DNA of 64,000 bases from the NCBI RefSeq assembly GCF_947090785.1, contig NZ_OX352320.1:2655001-2719000 (forward strand), written 5' to 3'. Positions 1 through 8,917 of the stretch are shown here, piece by piece. Within the stretch, counting starts at the first letter, position 1, and the number at the start of each line of letters is the position of its first letter. Source of the stretch: Rheinheimera sp. MM224 (lineage in GTDB: Bacteria; Pseudomonadota; Gammaproteobacteria; Enterobacterales; Alteromonadaceae). The position numbers and the translations under genes are program-made. The notes under the pieces were generated by a model. It was not told the origin of the DNA. It saw only the letters and a program-made list of their open reading frames with translations, and searched no databases.

Positions 1-783
1 ATCGTCGGTGGCCGAAACATTGTACTTACCGGAAAAAGACGCAGCATAACCGTTCGTGCTGTCATCAAGGGTTGCAGATTCAATAGAAAGCTGACGCGCC
101 ATCACAGCGAAAGCCAAAGAACCCCAGGACGCTGTATGGTTATATTTGACCACCACATCAGGAACCGAGTTATCGTCAGTGACAATACGGGCACCGCCCG
201 CATTTGGTGTCACTGTCGTTTCAGGGTTCTCCAATGCGACTTGCCAACCACCATTGGTATAACGCACCTGAGCTTGGCGCACGAATATAGCACCGTCTGT
301 GTTACCGATAAAATCAAGGCTATCAGGTAATGAAGCTACATCCATAAAAGTGGACCAGGTTTGACCCATCAGCCAGTTGTCATACGTCAAAAACGCATGG
401 CGGATTTCTGGACTGTAACCATTGGTGACACGTTCATCACCATCAGGTGTTGCCATCATGTCAAACTCAATAGTCCCGTTTATCTTTTTGCCGTTGTCGA
501 GTGCTGTCGCTGTCTTAAAGAAGAAGCGGGATTGACGGGCATGGGCATCAAAGGTCGCGGATTCGCCTTCACCACCAACAGGGGTAAGGCTTGGCACGTA
601 AAAATCCCGACCAATACCTGTAGGGATCTGACCGTCTGAGGTATCAGTCCACATCGTATCCAGTTTTATATAACCACCGTAAGTCAATTCAGTATCACCA
701 AAGGTGACTGCAGCCTGAGCCTGTCCGCATAGTCCTGCAACGGCTAAAGCCACTAAGCTGGCAAGAGGTTTTTTCGTCAGCAT
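1..783 (-). CDS. DcaP-like outer-membrane porin (C-terminus beyond window)
   Basis: The minus strand is open from an ATG at 783 to the window edge (261 codons), so the C-terminal part is missing. An AGGAGA Shine-Dalgarno lies about 6 bases before the ATG. The product begins with a signal peptide ending near AQA-A (about residues 24-25), then TFGDTELTYGGYIKLDTMW, the typical first strand of DcaP-type trimeric porins; alternating polar/aromatic strands follow (RQSRFFFKT, GTIEFDMM, RHAFLTYDNWLMGQTWSTF). The 'GQTWSTFMD' stretch is characteristic of this family. Such porins carry small, often anionic, solutes across the outer membrane. The gene is divergent from acs and shares a 262-base regulatory region with it, so a role in uptake of acetate or related carbon sources is an inference. 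The exact substrate cannot be read from sequence. Confidence 0.8.
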   Translation of the reverse strand, partial: MLTKKPLASLVALAVAGLCGQAQAAVTFGDTELTYGGYIKLDTMWTDTSDGQIPTGIGRDFYVPSLTPVGGEGESATFDAHARQSRFFFKTATALDNGKKINGTIEFDMMATPDGDERVTNGYSPEIRHAFLTYDNWLMGQTWSTFMDVASLPDSLDFIGNTDGAIFVRQAQVRYTNGGWQVALENPETTVTPNAGGARIVTDDNSVPDVVVKYNHTASWGSLAFAVMARQLSIESATLDDSTNGYAASFSGKYNVSATDD

Positions 784-867
784 TGTTTTCTCCTGGTCCA
801 AGTTAAAATGTTGTTATTGTCTGTACCACGACTCAACTTTGGTTCGCTTTTGGCAAAGCGACAATTA

Positions 868-1015
868 GCCTTTAGTCGCAGATTGTTTTTTATTCAGTGG
901 TAACGCAGACGGCGATGGCTGGATTGGCTAGACTAAGGTCTAATGTTGTTAGCACCTTAAAAAAGGTAGAACAAACACAGCCATAACAGGTGGTAGTCGC
1001 TATTGGACTAAGCCA
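868..1015. promoter_or_regulatory. Cluster of GACTAARG motifs between porin and acs
   Basis: Three related sites lie in the 262-base gap. GACTAAAGGC is on the minus strand at 868-877. GACTAAGGTC is at 931-940, inside the imperfect palindrome TAGAC-TAAG-GTCTA (929-942). TAGTC/GACTA inverted arms lie at 994-998 and 1006-1010. The same core, GACTAAAGTC, occurs in the only other intergenic region of the locus that precedes a transporter (8541-8550). I infer binding sites for the LuxR-type regulator encoded at 3094-3765. No convincing sigma-70 promoter was seen. Confidence 0.5.
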
Positions 1016-1045
1016 TCGAGCCTACAAGACAGGGGAAAATTAAAA

Positions 1046-2995
1046 ATGAGTCACGCCCAGCTTTATCCGGTACCAGAGCACACCAAAGCCAAAACTTTGG
1101 TGACCAACGAGCAGTATCTGGCGATGTATGAAGAGTCAGTGAAACAACCTGAACAGTTTTGGGCAGAGCATGGCAAGCGCATCAGCTGGTTTACACCTTT
1201 TACTAAGGTAAAAGATACCAGCTTTGATTTAGGTAATGTGCATGTGAACTGGTTTAGCGACGGCAGCTTAAACGCCAGTTATAACTGCCTGGATCGCCAC
1301 TTACCAGCCAAAGCCAATCATGTGGCTTATTATTGGGAAGGTGATGAGCCTGGCGTACAGAAAGCTGTTACTTACCAGGAGCTCTACGACGAAGTTTGTC
1401 AGTTGGCCAATGCCATGCGCACTTTAGGAGTGGGCAAAGGCGATCGTGTGACTATCTACTTACCTATGATCCCAGCAGCTGTCGTTTCCTTGTTAGCCTG
1501 CGCCCGGATTGGTGCTATCCACTCAGTCGTATTTGCCGGCTTTTCACCAGATGCTTTAGGTAGTCGGATTCAGGATTGTGATTCCAAACTGGTGATCACT
1601 TCAGATCAGGCGGCACGTGGCAGTCGCCTCACTTATTTAAAAGACAACACCGATCAGGCATTAGCACATTTAGGTGATGCGAATCCGGCTAAGCATGTCA
1701 TTGTGGTCAAACATGTGGGTGAGAGTATCGATTTCCACCAGGGGCGCGATCAGTGGTATCACGAGATTCTGGCGAAAGAGCCGAAACACTGTGAACCTGA
1801 AGTGATGAATGCTGAGGATCCCTTGTTTATCCTTTATACCTCGGGTTCAACCGGCAAACCTAAGGGTGTGTTGCATACCACTGGTGGCTATATGGTGTGG
1901 GCTTCGATGACACACCAGTATGTGTTTGACTATAAAGAAGGCGATGTTTACTGGTGTGCCGCTGACATTGGCTGGGTCACAGGCCACACTTATATAGTGT
2001 ATGGCCCGTTGGCGAATGGCGCGACCAGTATTTTGTTTGAAGGCGTACCTACTTATCCAAACGTAAAACGTATTGCTCAGGTGGTTGATAAATACAAAGT
2101 GAATATTCTCTACACGGCTCCAACTGCTATCCGTGCATTAATGGCACATGGCACTGTGGCGGTCGATGGAGCTGATCTATCCTCGCTGACTTTGTTAGGC
2201 AGTGTAGGCGAACCAATTAACCCTGAAGCATGGAACTGGTATCACCAGAGTTATGGCAAAGGCAACTGCCCTATTGTGGATACCTGGTGGCAAACCGAAA
2301 CAGGCGGTATTTTAATTACGCCTTTACCTGGTGCAACAGCTTTAAAACCCGGTTCGGCGACACGACCATTTTTTGGTGTAAAACCGGCTATCGTTACCAA
2401 TGAAGGTGAACTGGTTGATGGCGTAGCCGAAGGTAACTTAGTGATCCTCGACAGTTGGCCAGGCCAAATGCGTTCTGTATTTGGTGATCATGAACGTTTT
2501 GAACAAACCTACTTCAGCACTTATAAAGGCATGTACTTTACCGGTGATGGCGCGAAACGTGATGAAGACGGTTATTACTGGCTGACAGGTCGTGTGGATG
2601 ACGTACTGAATATTTCTGGCCACCGTTTAGGCACGGCTGAAATAGAAAGCTGTCTGGTAGCGCATGATGCGATTGCCGAAGCCGCGGTGGTGGGTTATCC
2701 GCACGATATTAAAGGTCAAGGCATCTATGTCTTTATTGCTCCTCGTGTGGGTGTAGAGCCAAGTGATGAGCTGACTAAAGCAGTGCGTGACTGGGTACGC
2801 CGTGAGATCTCCCCTATTGCTGCGCCGGATATTATTCAGTGGACACCCAGCTTACCTAAAACCCGTTCAGGTAAAATTATGCGTCGTATTCTGCGCAAAA
2901 TTGCCGCCAATGAATACGATCAATTAGGAGATATTTCTACTCTGGCGGATCCGTCCGTTGTAGAGAACTTGATCCAAAACAGATTAAACCGCTAA
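1046..2995 (+). CDS. acs: Acetyl-CoA synthetase
   Basis: 649 residues, the usual length of AMP-forming acetyl-CoA synthetases, which turn acetate, ATP and CoA into acetyl-CoA through acetyl-AMP in the cytoplasm. The adenylation P-loop [11 protein letters not shown] is near residue 265. WWQTETGG (A5-type motif) and YFTGDGA precede the hinge, and the C-terminal [11 protein letters not shown] carries the catalytic lysine (K610), the residue acetylated by Pat-type enzymes in homologues. The start is supported by an AGGGGA ribosome site about 10 bases upstream. Neighbours are a CrbR-like regulator immediately downstream and, further on, the CrbS-like sensor and an acetate-type symporter. This matches the 'acetate switch' regulon known in Vibrio and Shewanella relatives. 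Confidence 0.97.
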   Translation: MSHAQLYPVPEHTKAKTLVTNEQYLAMYEESVKQPEQFWAEHGKRISWFTPFTKVKDTSFDLGNVHVNWFSDGSLNASYNCLDRHLPAKANHVAYYWEGDEPGVQKAVTYQELYDEVCQLANAMRTLGVGKGDRVTIYLPMIPAAVVSLLACARIGAIHSVVFAGFSPDALGSRIQDCDSKLVITSDQAARGSRLTYLKDNTDQALAHLGDANPAKHVIVVKHVGESIDFHQGRDQWYHEILAKEPKHCEPEVMNAEDPLFILYTSGSTGKPKGVLHTTGGYMVWASMTHQYVFDYKEGDVYWCAADIGWVTGHTYIVYGPLANGATSILFEGVPTYPNVKRIAQVVDKYKVNILYTAPTAIRALMAHGTVAVDGADLSSLTLLGSVGEPINPEAWNWYHQSYGKGNCPIVDTWWQTETGGILITPLPGATALKPGSATRPFFGVKPAIVTNEGELVDGVAEGNLVILDSWPGQMRSVFGDHERFEQTYFSTYKGMYFTGDGAKRDEDGYYWLTGRVDDVLNISGHRLGTAEIESCLVAHDAIAEAAVVGYPHDIKGQGIYVFIAPRVGVEPSDELTKAVRDWVRREISPIAAPDIIQWTPSLPKTRSGKIMRRILRKIAANEYDQLGDISTLADPSVVENLIQNRLNR

Positions 2996-3009
2996 TCTGT
3001 TGACAATAA

Positions 3010-3083
3010 GTTGCTAATGTTTAATTAATAGCAACAACACTTTAGCTGAACCCAGCCTCTGTTTTTATAACAGAGGCTGGGTT
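3010..3083 (+). other. Two intercistronic hairpins between acs and crbR
   Basis: The first hairpin has arms GTTGCTA (3010-3016) and TAGCAAC (3029-3035). The second has perfect 13-base arms AACCCAGCCTCTG (3049-3061) and CAGAGGCTGGGTT (3071-3083) with a 9-base loop. Neither is followed by a run of T; the second ends directly at the AGGAG ribosome site of the next gene. They may end or protect the acs transcript, or tune translation of the regulator. Confidence 0.6.
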
Positions 3084-3093
3084 AGGAGTTTAT

Positions 3094-3765
3094 ATGGCAA
3101 AGTTAATTGTCGCAGATGACCATCCACTGTTTCGAAACGCGCTGATCCATGCGATCAGTAATACCTTTGTCACCAAAGCAACTATAGAGACCGACAGCTT
3201 TGAGGCCACCTGTGAAGCCCTGCTGGAGCATCCTGATGCAGACTTATTGCTGCTGGATTTGCATATGCCTGGTAACTGTGGTTTTTTGGGGCTTATTCAA
3301 TTGCGCAAGCAGTACCCAACACTTCCTATAGTAGTGATTTCTGCCAGTGATGATGTGGATGTGATTAAACGCGTTATGGCGTTTGGAGCATCCGCTTTTA
3401 TTCCAAAATCAGCCCATCCGGCAGAAATTGGCAAAGCCTTAAGCGCAGTCATTGATGGAGAGCTTTGGGTACCGCCGGCCATCCGCAGCCAGGTAATGAA
3501 TCAACATCAACACCAGCCGGATTTAGATCTCGCCAGCAAAGTGGCAGAATTGACTCCGCAGCAGTATAAAGTATTGTTCTATTTGACCGAAGGGTGGCTG
3601 AATAAACAAATCGCTTATGACTTACATATATCAGAAGCGACGGTAAAAGCTCATATCACGGCGATTTTCCGCAAATTGGGAGTGACCAACAGAACGCAGG
3701 TGGTGATCCAGGCTCAGCGTCTGCAACTGGAAGCTCCGGCTGACAAGACGCTGGTCGCACACTAA
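3094..3765 (+). CDS. crbR: LuxR/NarL-type response regulator, CrbR-like
   Basis: 223 residues. An N-terminal receiver domain has the acidic pair D8/D9, phosphoacceptor D55 in LLLLDLHMPG and K105 in FIPKSA. A C-terminal LuxR-type helix-turn-helix follows (LTPQQYKVLFYLTEG through ISEATVKAHITAIFRKLGV). AGGAG lies 8 bases before the ATG. In Vibrio cholerae and Pseudomonas (ErdR) the orthologous regulator is phosphorylated by an SLC5-linked kinase and activates acs. Position right after acs and near a CrbS-type kinase supports that assignment. The family is clear; the specific name rests on context. Confidence 0.85.
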   Translation: MAKLIVADDHPLFRNALIHAISNTFVTKATIETDSFEATCEALLEHPDADLLLLDLHMPGNCGFLGLIQLRKQYPTLPIVVISASDDVDVIKRVMAFGASAFIPKSAHPAEIGKALSAVIDGELWVPPAIRSQVMNQHQHQPDLDLASKVAELTPQQYKVLFYLTEGWLNKQIAYDLHISEATVKAHITAIFRKLGVTNRTQVVIQAQRLQLEAPADKTLVAH

Positions 3766-3783
3766 TCAGAACAGCAGGCCTGA

Positions 3784-4851
3784 TTACTCAGGCTTACTAT
3801 TCTTATTTTGGGGCTGCTGGAACTCATCAATAAAGATTTGCCAGAACACTAAAAACAGCGCAGCCACCATAGGTCCTAACACAAAACCATTAATCCCCAT
3901 CAGGGTAATGCCACCTAAAGTGGAAAACAGCACCAGATAATCCGGTAGTTTGGTATCACGCCCCACCAGTAGCGGCCGCAGTATATTGTCGGCCAAACCA
4001 ATCACTAAAGCGCCATAAGCCACCAAAATAGTCGCAATCACCCAATCGCCAGTGGCATACCAATACAAGGACACTGGCAACCAGACTAATGCCGCGCCCA
4101 CTGCAGGTAATAAGGATAAAAACGCCATCACTACGCCCCATAAAATTGGCGCAGGTAAGCCTAACAACCAGAAAATCAGACCACCTAAAGCCCCCTGCAC
4201 TAATGCAACGACCAGATTACCTTTGACGGTTGCACGGGTGACTTCAGCAAATTTGGCAAAAAGTATACGTTCACGCTTATCGCCCAGAGGTAAAGCCTTG
4301 ATCATTAACTCGACTAAACGCGGGCCTTCACGTAATAAGAAAAAAGTTAAATACAGCATCAGACATAAGCTCAGGATAAAGCCAAAGGTATTTTGTCCAA
4401 TCGACAGAGCTTCTTTGGCTAATAAGCGACTGGCTTCAACAGCACCGGATGATAATTTTTCACGTAGTCCATCGGTTTGAATACCAAAACGGCCTAAAAA
4501 CTCAGTGACAACAGGAAATGCTTGTCGTATTGCTTCGATAAAACCGTCCGGGTTAATTTCACCCTTTTCGATTTTGTCGTAAAAAGAAATCCCTTCCTGA
4601 ATAAAGGCGGCACCAATGGCAAGCACGGGCAATATCACCATCAGTACACAGAGCAGCAAAGTTAATAAAGCCGCTCTATTGGGTTTATTACCAATACGGC
4701 GTTTAATTTTGATATGGACAGGATAAAAAATGACGGTGATGGCGCACGCCCAGAAAATAGAACCCCAAAAAGGTTCCAGTACAAAACCAAAAGCCAGGGT
4801 GACAATAATCAACATGGCTAAAAAAACCCGTTCTTCCAACTTGGCCAGCAT
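3784..4851 (-). CDS. AI-2E family transporter (PerM-like membrane protein)
   Basis: 355 residues with about eight hydrophobic segments arranged as in the AI-2E transporter family: two to three helices at the N-terminus (VFLAMLIIVTLAFGFVLEPFWG, LLTLLLCVLMVILPVL), a soluble stretch (about 85-145), then a C-terminal block of helices (GLIFWLLGLPAPILWGVVMAFLSLLPAVGAALVWLP; GINGFVLGPMVAALFLVFW). The LSLLPAVGAALVW and NGFVLGPMVAALF stretches are family signatures. Members are proposed exporters of small molecules or ions; substrates are mostly unknown and the autoinducer-2 name should not be taken literally. AGGAGAG precedes the ATG. It is convergent with crbR and lies downstream of crbS on the same strand, so it may be co-transcribed. 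Confidence 0.85.
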   Translation of the reverse strand: MLAKLEERVFLAMLIIVTLAFGFVLEPFWGSIFWACAITVIFYPVHIKIKRRIGNKPNRAALLTLLLCVLMVILPVLAIGAAFIQEGISFYDKIEKGEINPDGFIEAIRQAFPVVTEFLGRFGIQTDGLREKLSSGAVEASRLLAKEALSIGQNTFGFILSLCLMLYLTFFLLREGPRLVELMIKALPLGDKRERILFAKFAEVTRATVKGNLVVALVQGALGGLIFWLLGLPAPILWGVVMAFLSLLPAVGAALVWLPVSLYWYATGDWVIATILVAYGALVIGLADNILRPLLVGRDTKLPDYLVLFSTLGGITLMGINGFVLGPMVAALFLVFWQIFIDEFQQPQNKNSKPE

Positions 4852-4926
4852 TCAGCTCTCCTTTGCTAACAATTCACATATGTCAGGCATTTAACCACAG
4901 CAAAGCCGAAGCAGCCAGACTATGGG

Positions 4927-7900
4927 TTACAAACGCTGATTTTTTAAATGATTAATACCAGCTCGCAGCGCCGCAGGTTTAATGGGTTTAGCTAAGAACA
5001 ACAAACCCGCCGCTTTGGCTTTCTGAGCTAAATCAGGTTCAGGGGCAGCAGAGACTAAAATGCCAGGCACATTACCCCAATACTGCTGTAACTGCTGATA
5101 CAACTCTAATCCATTGAGCCCCTGCCCCAACTGATAATCCAGAATAAGCAGATCAGGTTTACTCATTGTTTCTGCTTGTTGCAGCAGTTGCTCCGCATAC
5201 ACATAACTTTTCACCTCACCCAATTGCCATTGTTCCAGTAATAGCCGAAGTGCGGCAAGATTAGAGTTATCATCATCGACACACAAAACCTGCCATTGCG
5301 GCAACGAAGAACTCTGACGTTCCAGCACTGCGCTTTGTTCCTCCACAGCTTGCTCTGCAGCCAAAGGCAAATACAAACTGAACACAGTACCTTTGCCCAC
5401 AACAGAACGTACTTCAAGTTGGTGTCCGAGCAAACGAGCCATACGTTGTACGACTGCCAAACCTAATCCAACCCCTTGCTGACCACGGGCAGTGCTGTCC
5501 ACCCGGTAAAAATCATCAAAAATACGCTTAAGCTCATGTTCCGCCACTCCAGGTCCTGTATCCCATACCTGCATTAGCAAGCGATCACCTCTCTTCCTAC
5601 ATGACACAAGCACCTGACCGGAAGGCGTGTATTTAATCGCATTGCTTAAAATATTCTGCACAATGCGCCGCAGATACGTGCCGTCAGTTTGCACTTGCCA
5701 ATCACCAAAGTGAGTGCGCAGTCTGAGCTGTTTTTGCTCCGCCAACAGTCTGAACTCATCAGATAACGGCTGTAAAATAGCAGTGACAGATAACGCCTGA
5801 GTTTTCGGCTGCAAGCGGCCATCATCCAGACGGGCAATATCCAGCAAAGTGGCTATCAACTCTTCTGTGGCTTTGAGGGAATTATCCAATTGATGAATGA
5901 TTTTTTGCTGATCAATAGCGGCATCGGCTCCCTGTAAAGCTGCAGTAAAAAGGCGGGCAGCATTCAGTGGCTGCAAAATATCGTGACTGGCAAGCGCTAA
6001 AAAGCGGGTTTTGGATACGTTGGCAGCTTCGGCCTCTGCCTTCGCCTGCAACAGTTGTAACTCGGTCGCACTGCGCCGTGCCACTTCTTCCACCAGCTCC
6101 TGATTCATTTCACTTATTCTGTGAGTCCGCTCCTGCACCCGCTGCTCCAGATGCTGTTTGGCTTCAGCAAGTTGCTGCACTGCGCGCACATGTTCTGTGA
6201 TATCGGTAAAACTGGTAACAAAACCACCACCAGGAATAGGATTACCGCGCATTTCTATCACGGTGCCATCCGGCCTTACCCGTTGAAATACATGAGAGGT
6301 GCCGTTTTGCATATGAGTAATACGTTTGGCGACATGCTCTTCCGGAGCACCTTCGCCAAAAAGTCCACGCTCGGCATTAAAGCGCACAATATCAGCGACA
6401 GGGCGACCAATACGGATCATGCCATCAGGGTAATCAAACATTTGCAGGTACGCCTTGTTCCAGGCCACCAGTTTTAAATCACGGTCTACGACACTGACGC
6501 CCTGACTTAGGTGCTCCAGTGTCGAAAACAAAATTTTGCGGGAAAACTGGATAGCCTGAGTGGTATCGTCAAACAAGGTCACCACATCTTCCAACTCCAA
6601 CTGCCGTCCTTCAGTTGCAGCGCTTACTACAGCCAAAGCAGAAGCTGCACCTATTACACCGGCAAGCTCGCGCTCAACAAAGGCAATAAGCTCCGGCCCT
6701 GCAATACTGTCCTGTAAGTCCAGATCGGGGAAACGGCGTTGAAACTCACTCATGGCTTCGTTACAGCGCTGTGCGCCAATAAAACGCTCCAACAACATGG
6801 TAATGTCAGTCCGACGCACCCGCCCCCGCCGCACAGGCGCTTCTTTATGTTCTAATGGCAAGGTGGGTTTAACAAAAGCTGCCGCTTGTAAGCGATCTTT
6901 TAAATTCACTTTGACCAACAGGGAAAACAGCAGATAACAGCTCAGATTCAGCCCCAAAGACCAGATCACACCATGGCTTAAGGTATCCAGTTCCACACCA
7001 AACAAAGAGGTAGGTTTGAGTGCTTCAATGCCAAATAAGCCTTGTTGCAACACTGTAGGCTCAAGCACACCTACAGCAGACAGCTGTGGCACCATCAGGC
7101 AGAAAAACCACAAGGTGAAGCCAACGGCAAGTCCTGCATAAACCCCAAAGGCGTTGCCGTGACGCCAATACAAGCCCCCCACTACAGCGGGAGCAAGCTG
7201 AATAGCCAAGGCAAAAGCCAAAAGACCTGTTTCTGCCAGTTCGTAGTTACGGGCAAATAATGCGTAATAGCCATAAGAGAGCAGCATGACCGTAATAATC
7301 ATGGTGCGGCGTACCAGTAAAATCAGGCCACTGTAATCTTTGATGCGCTGACCATGACCGGGACGACGTAAAATAGCTGGCATCACCACGTCGTTACTGA
7401 TCATGGTACTTAACGCCAGAGTCGAGATAATAATCATCGAGGTCGCTGCAGAAAAACCACCGATAAACACCAACACACTTAAGGTATGCCAACCGGATTT
7501 TTCCGGGATCAACAATACAAAACTATCCGCCAGATGCTCTTGCCCTGGAAATAAATGCATACCAGCCAAGGCGATAGGGATCACGACCAGCGTGACTAAA
7601 AATAAATAGCTGCTGTACCAGCGTTTGGCGTGACGTAAATGCCGGTGGTCCACGTTCTCAACAAAAGCCACATGAAACTGGCGGGGTAACAGAAAAATAG
7701 CACTCATCGCCAACACTGTTTTTACAGCAAAAGACAACCAGCTGTTATGGTCTGTGCTGTATTGCAAATGACTGGCATGCTCAACAAACTGACTGACGCC
7801 TATGTCTTCCGGTAACAGCAACCAATACGCCATCAAAGCCAGACAGAGCAGAGCAAATAACTTCACCACAGATTCAAAAGCTATAGCCACCATCACGCCG

Positions 7901-8463
7901 CGGTTTTGTTCCGTCAACTGAACTTTGCGGGTACCAAATAAAATGGCAAACACTGTCATTGCCATAGCGCTGAACCAGGCCGTGTCCTGCCACCAGGGCA
8001 AAGATTGGTCGGATAAATCATGCCCCAGCAGCACCTGATACGAACTGGCGACAGCTTTGAGCTGCAAAGCGATGTAAGGGATAACAACCACTAAACACAA
8101 TAAAGCAGTGACTAAGGCGATATTTTTGCGTTTGCCATAGCGGGCACTGATAAAGTCGGTAATAGAAGCGACGTTTTGTTTTTTGGCGACATACAAAAGC
8201 TTAAACAAAAAGGGCTGTGCGAACAGAAACACCAGAATAGGGCCCAGATAAATCGGAATGTAATCCCAGCCCTGAGTGACTGCAGTGCCTACAGCCCCGT
8301 AGTAAGTCCAGGAGGTGCAATACACGGCCAAAGCCAGGCTATATAACAAACCACCATACTTTCGTAGTAGTTGATCACCGGCATGGCGTTCGCCCCAGTT
8401 GGCAATAAAAAACAGCAAACCTACATACAACAAGGCCAATAAGGCAACTATCCAGGCTGACAA
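4927..8463 (-). CDS. crbS: SLC5 symporter/hybrid histidine kinase, CrbS-like
   Basis: About 1178 residues. I place the start at a TTG (8463-8461) because AGGGGAG lies 6 bases before it and the protein then opens directly with the first membrane helix; an in-frame ATG at 8520 would add 19 poorly hydrophobic residues without a clear ribosome site. Order: sodium/solute symporter (SLC5) domain with about 13 helices to residue ~520, a linker resembling the STAC region, PAS (~650-770), coiled coil (~770-820), HisKA with H827 (ASHDILQPLN), HATPase (NILSNAIKYTP; GVGLGLAVV) and receiver with D1109 (LLILDYQL). This architecture is that of CrbS/MxtR, which senses acetate metabolism and signals to CrbR/ErdR. 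It is divergent from the acetate-type symporter genes. Confidence 0.92.
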   Translation of the reverse strand: MSAWIVALLALLYVGLLFFIANWGERHAGDQLLRKYGGLLYSLALAVYCTSWTYYGAVGTAVTQGWDYIPIYLGPILVFLFAQPFLFKLLYVAKKQNVASITDFISARYGKRKNIALVTALLCLVVVIPYIALQLKAVASSYQVLLGHDLSDQSLPWWQDTAWFSAMAMTVFAILFGTRKVQLTEQNRGVMVAIAFESVVKLFALLCLALMAYWLLLPEDIGVSQFVEHASHLQYSTDHNSWLSFAVKTVLAMSAIFLLPRQFHVAFVENVDHRHLRHAKRWYSSYLFLVTLVVIPIALAGMHLFPGQEHLADSFVLLIPEKSGWHTLSVLVFIGGFSAATSMIIISTLALSTMISNDVVMPAILRRPGHGQRIKDYSGLILLVRRTMIITVMLLSYGYYALFARNYELAETGLLAFALAIQLAPAVVGGLYWRHGNAFGVYAGLAVGFTLWFFCLMVPQLSAVGVLEPTVLQQGLFGIEALKPTSLFGVELDTLSHGVIWSLGLNLSCYLLFSLLVKVNLKDRLQAAAFVKPTLPLEHKEAPVRRGRVRRTDITMLLERFIGAQRCNEAMSEFQRRFPDLDLQDSIAGPELIAFVERELAGVIGAASALAVVSAATEGRQLELEDVVTLFDDTTQAIQFSRKILFSTLEHLSQGVSVVDRDLKLVAWNKAYLQMFDYPDGMIRIGRPVADIVRFNAERGLFGEGAPEEHVAKRITHMQNGTSHVFQRVRPDGTVIEMRGNPIPGGGFVTSFTDITEHVRAVQQLAEAKQHLEQRVQERTHRISEMNQELVEEVARRSATELQLLQAKAEAEAANVSKTRFLALASHDILQPLNAARLFTAALQGADAAIDQQKIIHQLDNSLKATEELIATLLDIARLDDGRLQPKTQALSVTAILQPLSDEFRLLAEQKQLRLRTHFGDWQVQTDGTYLRRIVQNILSNAIKYTPSGQVLVSCRKRGDRLLMQVWDTGPGVAEHELKRIFDDFYRVDSTARGQQGVGLGLAVVQRMARLLGHQLEVRSVVGKGTVFSLYLPLAAEQAVEEQSAVLERQSSSLPQWQVLCVDDDNSNLAALRLLLEQWQLGEVKSYVYAEQLLQQAETMSKPDLLILDYQLGQGLNGLELYQQLQQYWGNVPGILVSAAPEPDLAQKAKAAGLLFLAKPIKPAALRAGINHLKNQRL

Positions 8464-8540
8464 AGCACACTCCCCTTTGATTTCTGTGCTTACTTTTGGC
8501 AGAAAGCGCCAGAAAGTCAATGCTATGACATTTAGGCTTC

Positions 8541-8550
8541 GACTAAAGTC
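8541..8550. promoter_or_regulatory. GACTAAAGTC palindromic site, putative CrbR operator
   Basis: CGACT-AA-AGTCG forms perfect 5-base arms at 8540-8551 in the 180-base divergent region between crbS and the symporter genes. The 10-base core differs by one base from the site at 931-940 upstream of acs. Sharing between two promoters of one pathway suggests a common regulator; this is inference. Confidence 0.5.
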
Positions 8551-8643
8551 GGGCTATCGCTTCCCGCACCTGCTGCTAGATTAAGCATGCAAGTCAACAG
8601 AATTTCTATAACAACCACAAAAAACAACAAGAGGAAGACAACG

Positions 8644-8910
8644 ATGGCATTTCAAACAAATGAATTAGCCAAAGCCTACTGGCGGGAGAATATCTCGCTG
8701 ATGCTCAAACTGCTGGCGGTCTGGTTTGCAGTATCCTTCGCAGCTGGGATTTTATTTGTAGACCAACTGAATATGGTGCAGTTTTTTGGCTTTAAGCTCG
8801 GATTCTGGTTCGCGCAGCAAGGCTCTATCTACACCTTCGTTCTGCTGATCTTTATTTACGTTATCAAGATGAATGCACTTGATCGTAAATACGACGTCCA
8901 CGAAGATTAA
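8644..8910 (+). CDS. DUF4212 small subunit of sodium/solute symporter
   Basis: 88 residues from an ATG preceded by AGAGGAAG. There are two hydrophobic segments (LMLKLLAVWFAVSFAAGILFV and GSIYTFVLLIFIYVIKMNAL) and the family motif FFGFKLGFWFAQQGS between them. DUF4212 proteins are small partners encoded just before VC_2705-type sodium/solute symporters. Seven bases separate this stop from the next gene, whose ribosome site overlaps the end, so the pair is almost certainly one operon. An upstream in-frame ATG at 8587 is unlikely because it lacks a ribosome site and would add a charged, unconserved leader. Confidence 0.9.
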   Translation: MAFQTNELAKAYWRENISLMLKLLAVWFAVSFAAGILFVDQLNMVQFFGFKLGFWFAQQGSIYTFVLLIFIYVIKMNALDRKYDVHED

Positions 8911-8917
8911 GGGGTAG

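Noticed and set aside
4052..4480. 142-codon open frame on the plus strand inside the AI-2E gene
   Set aside because: It lies wholly within a recognised gene on the other strand, has no ribosome site, and its composition is lysine/proline/threonine-rich as expected for an antisense frame.
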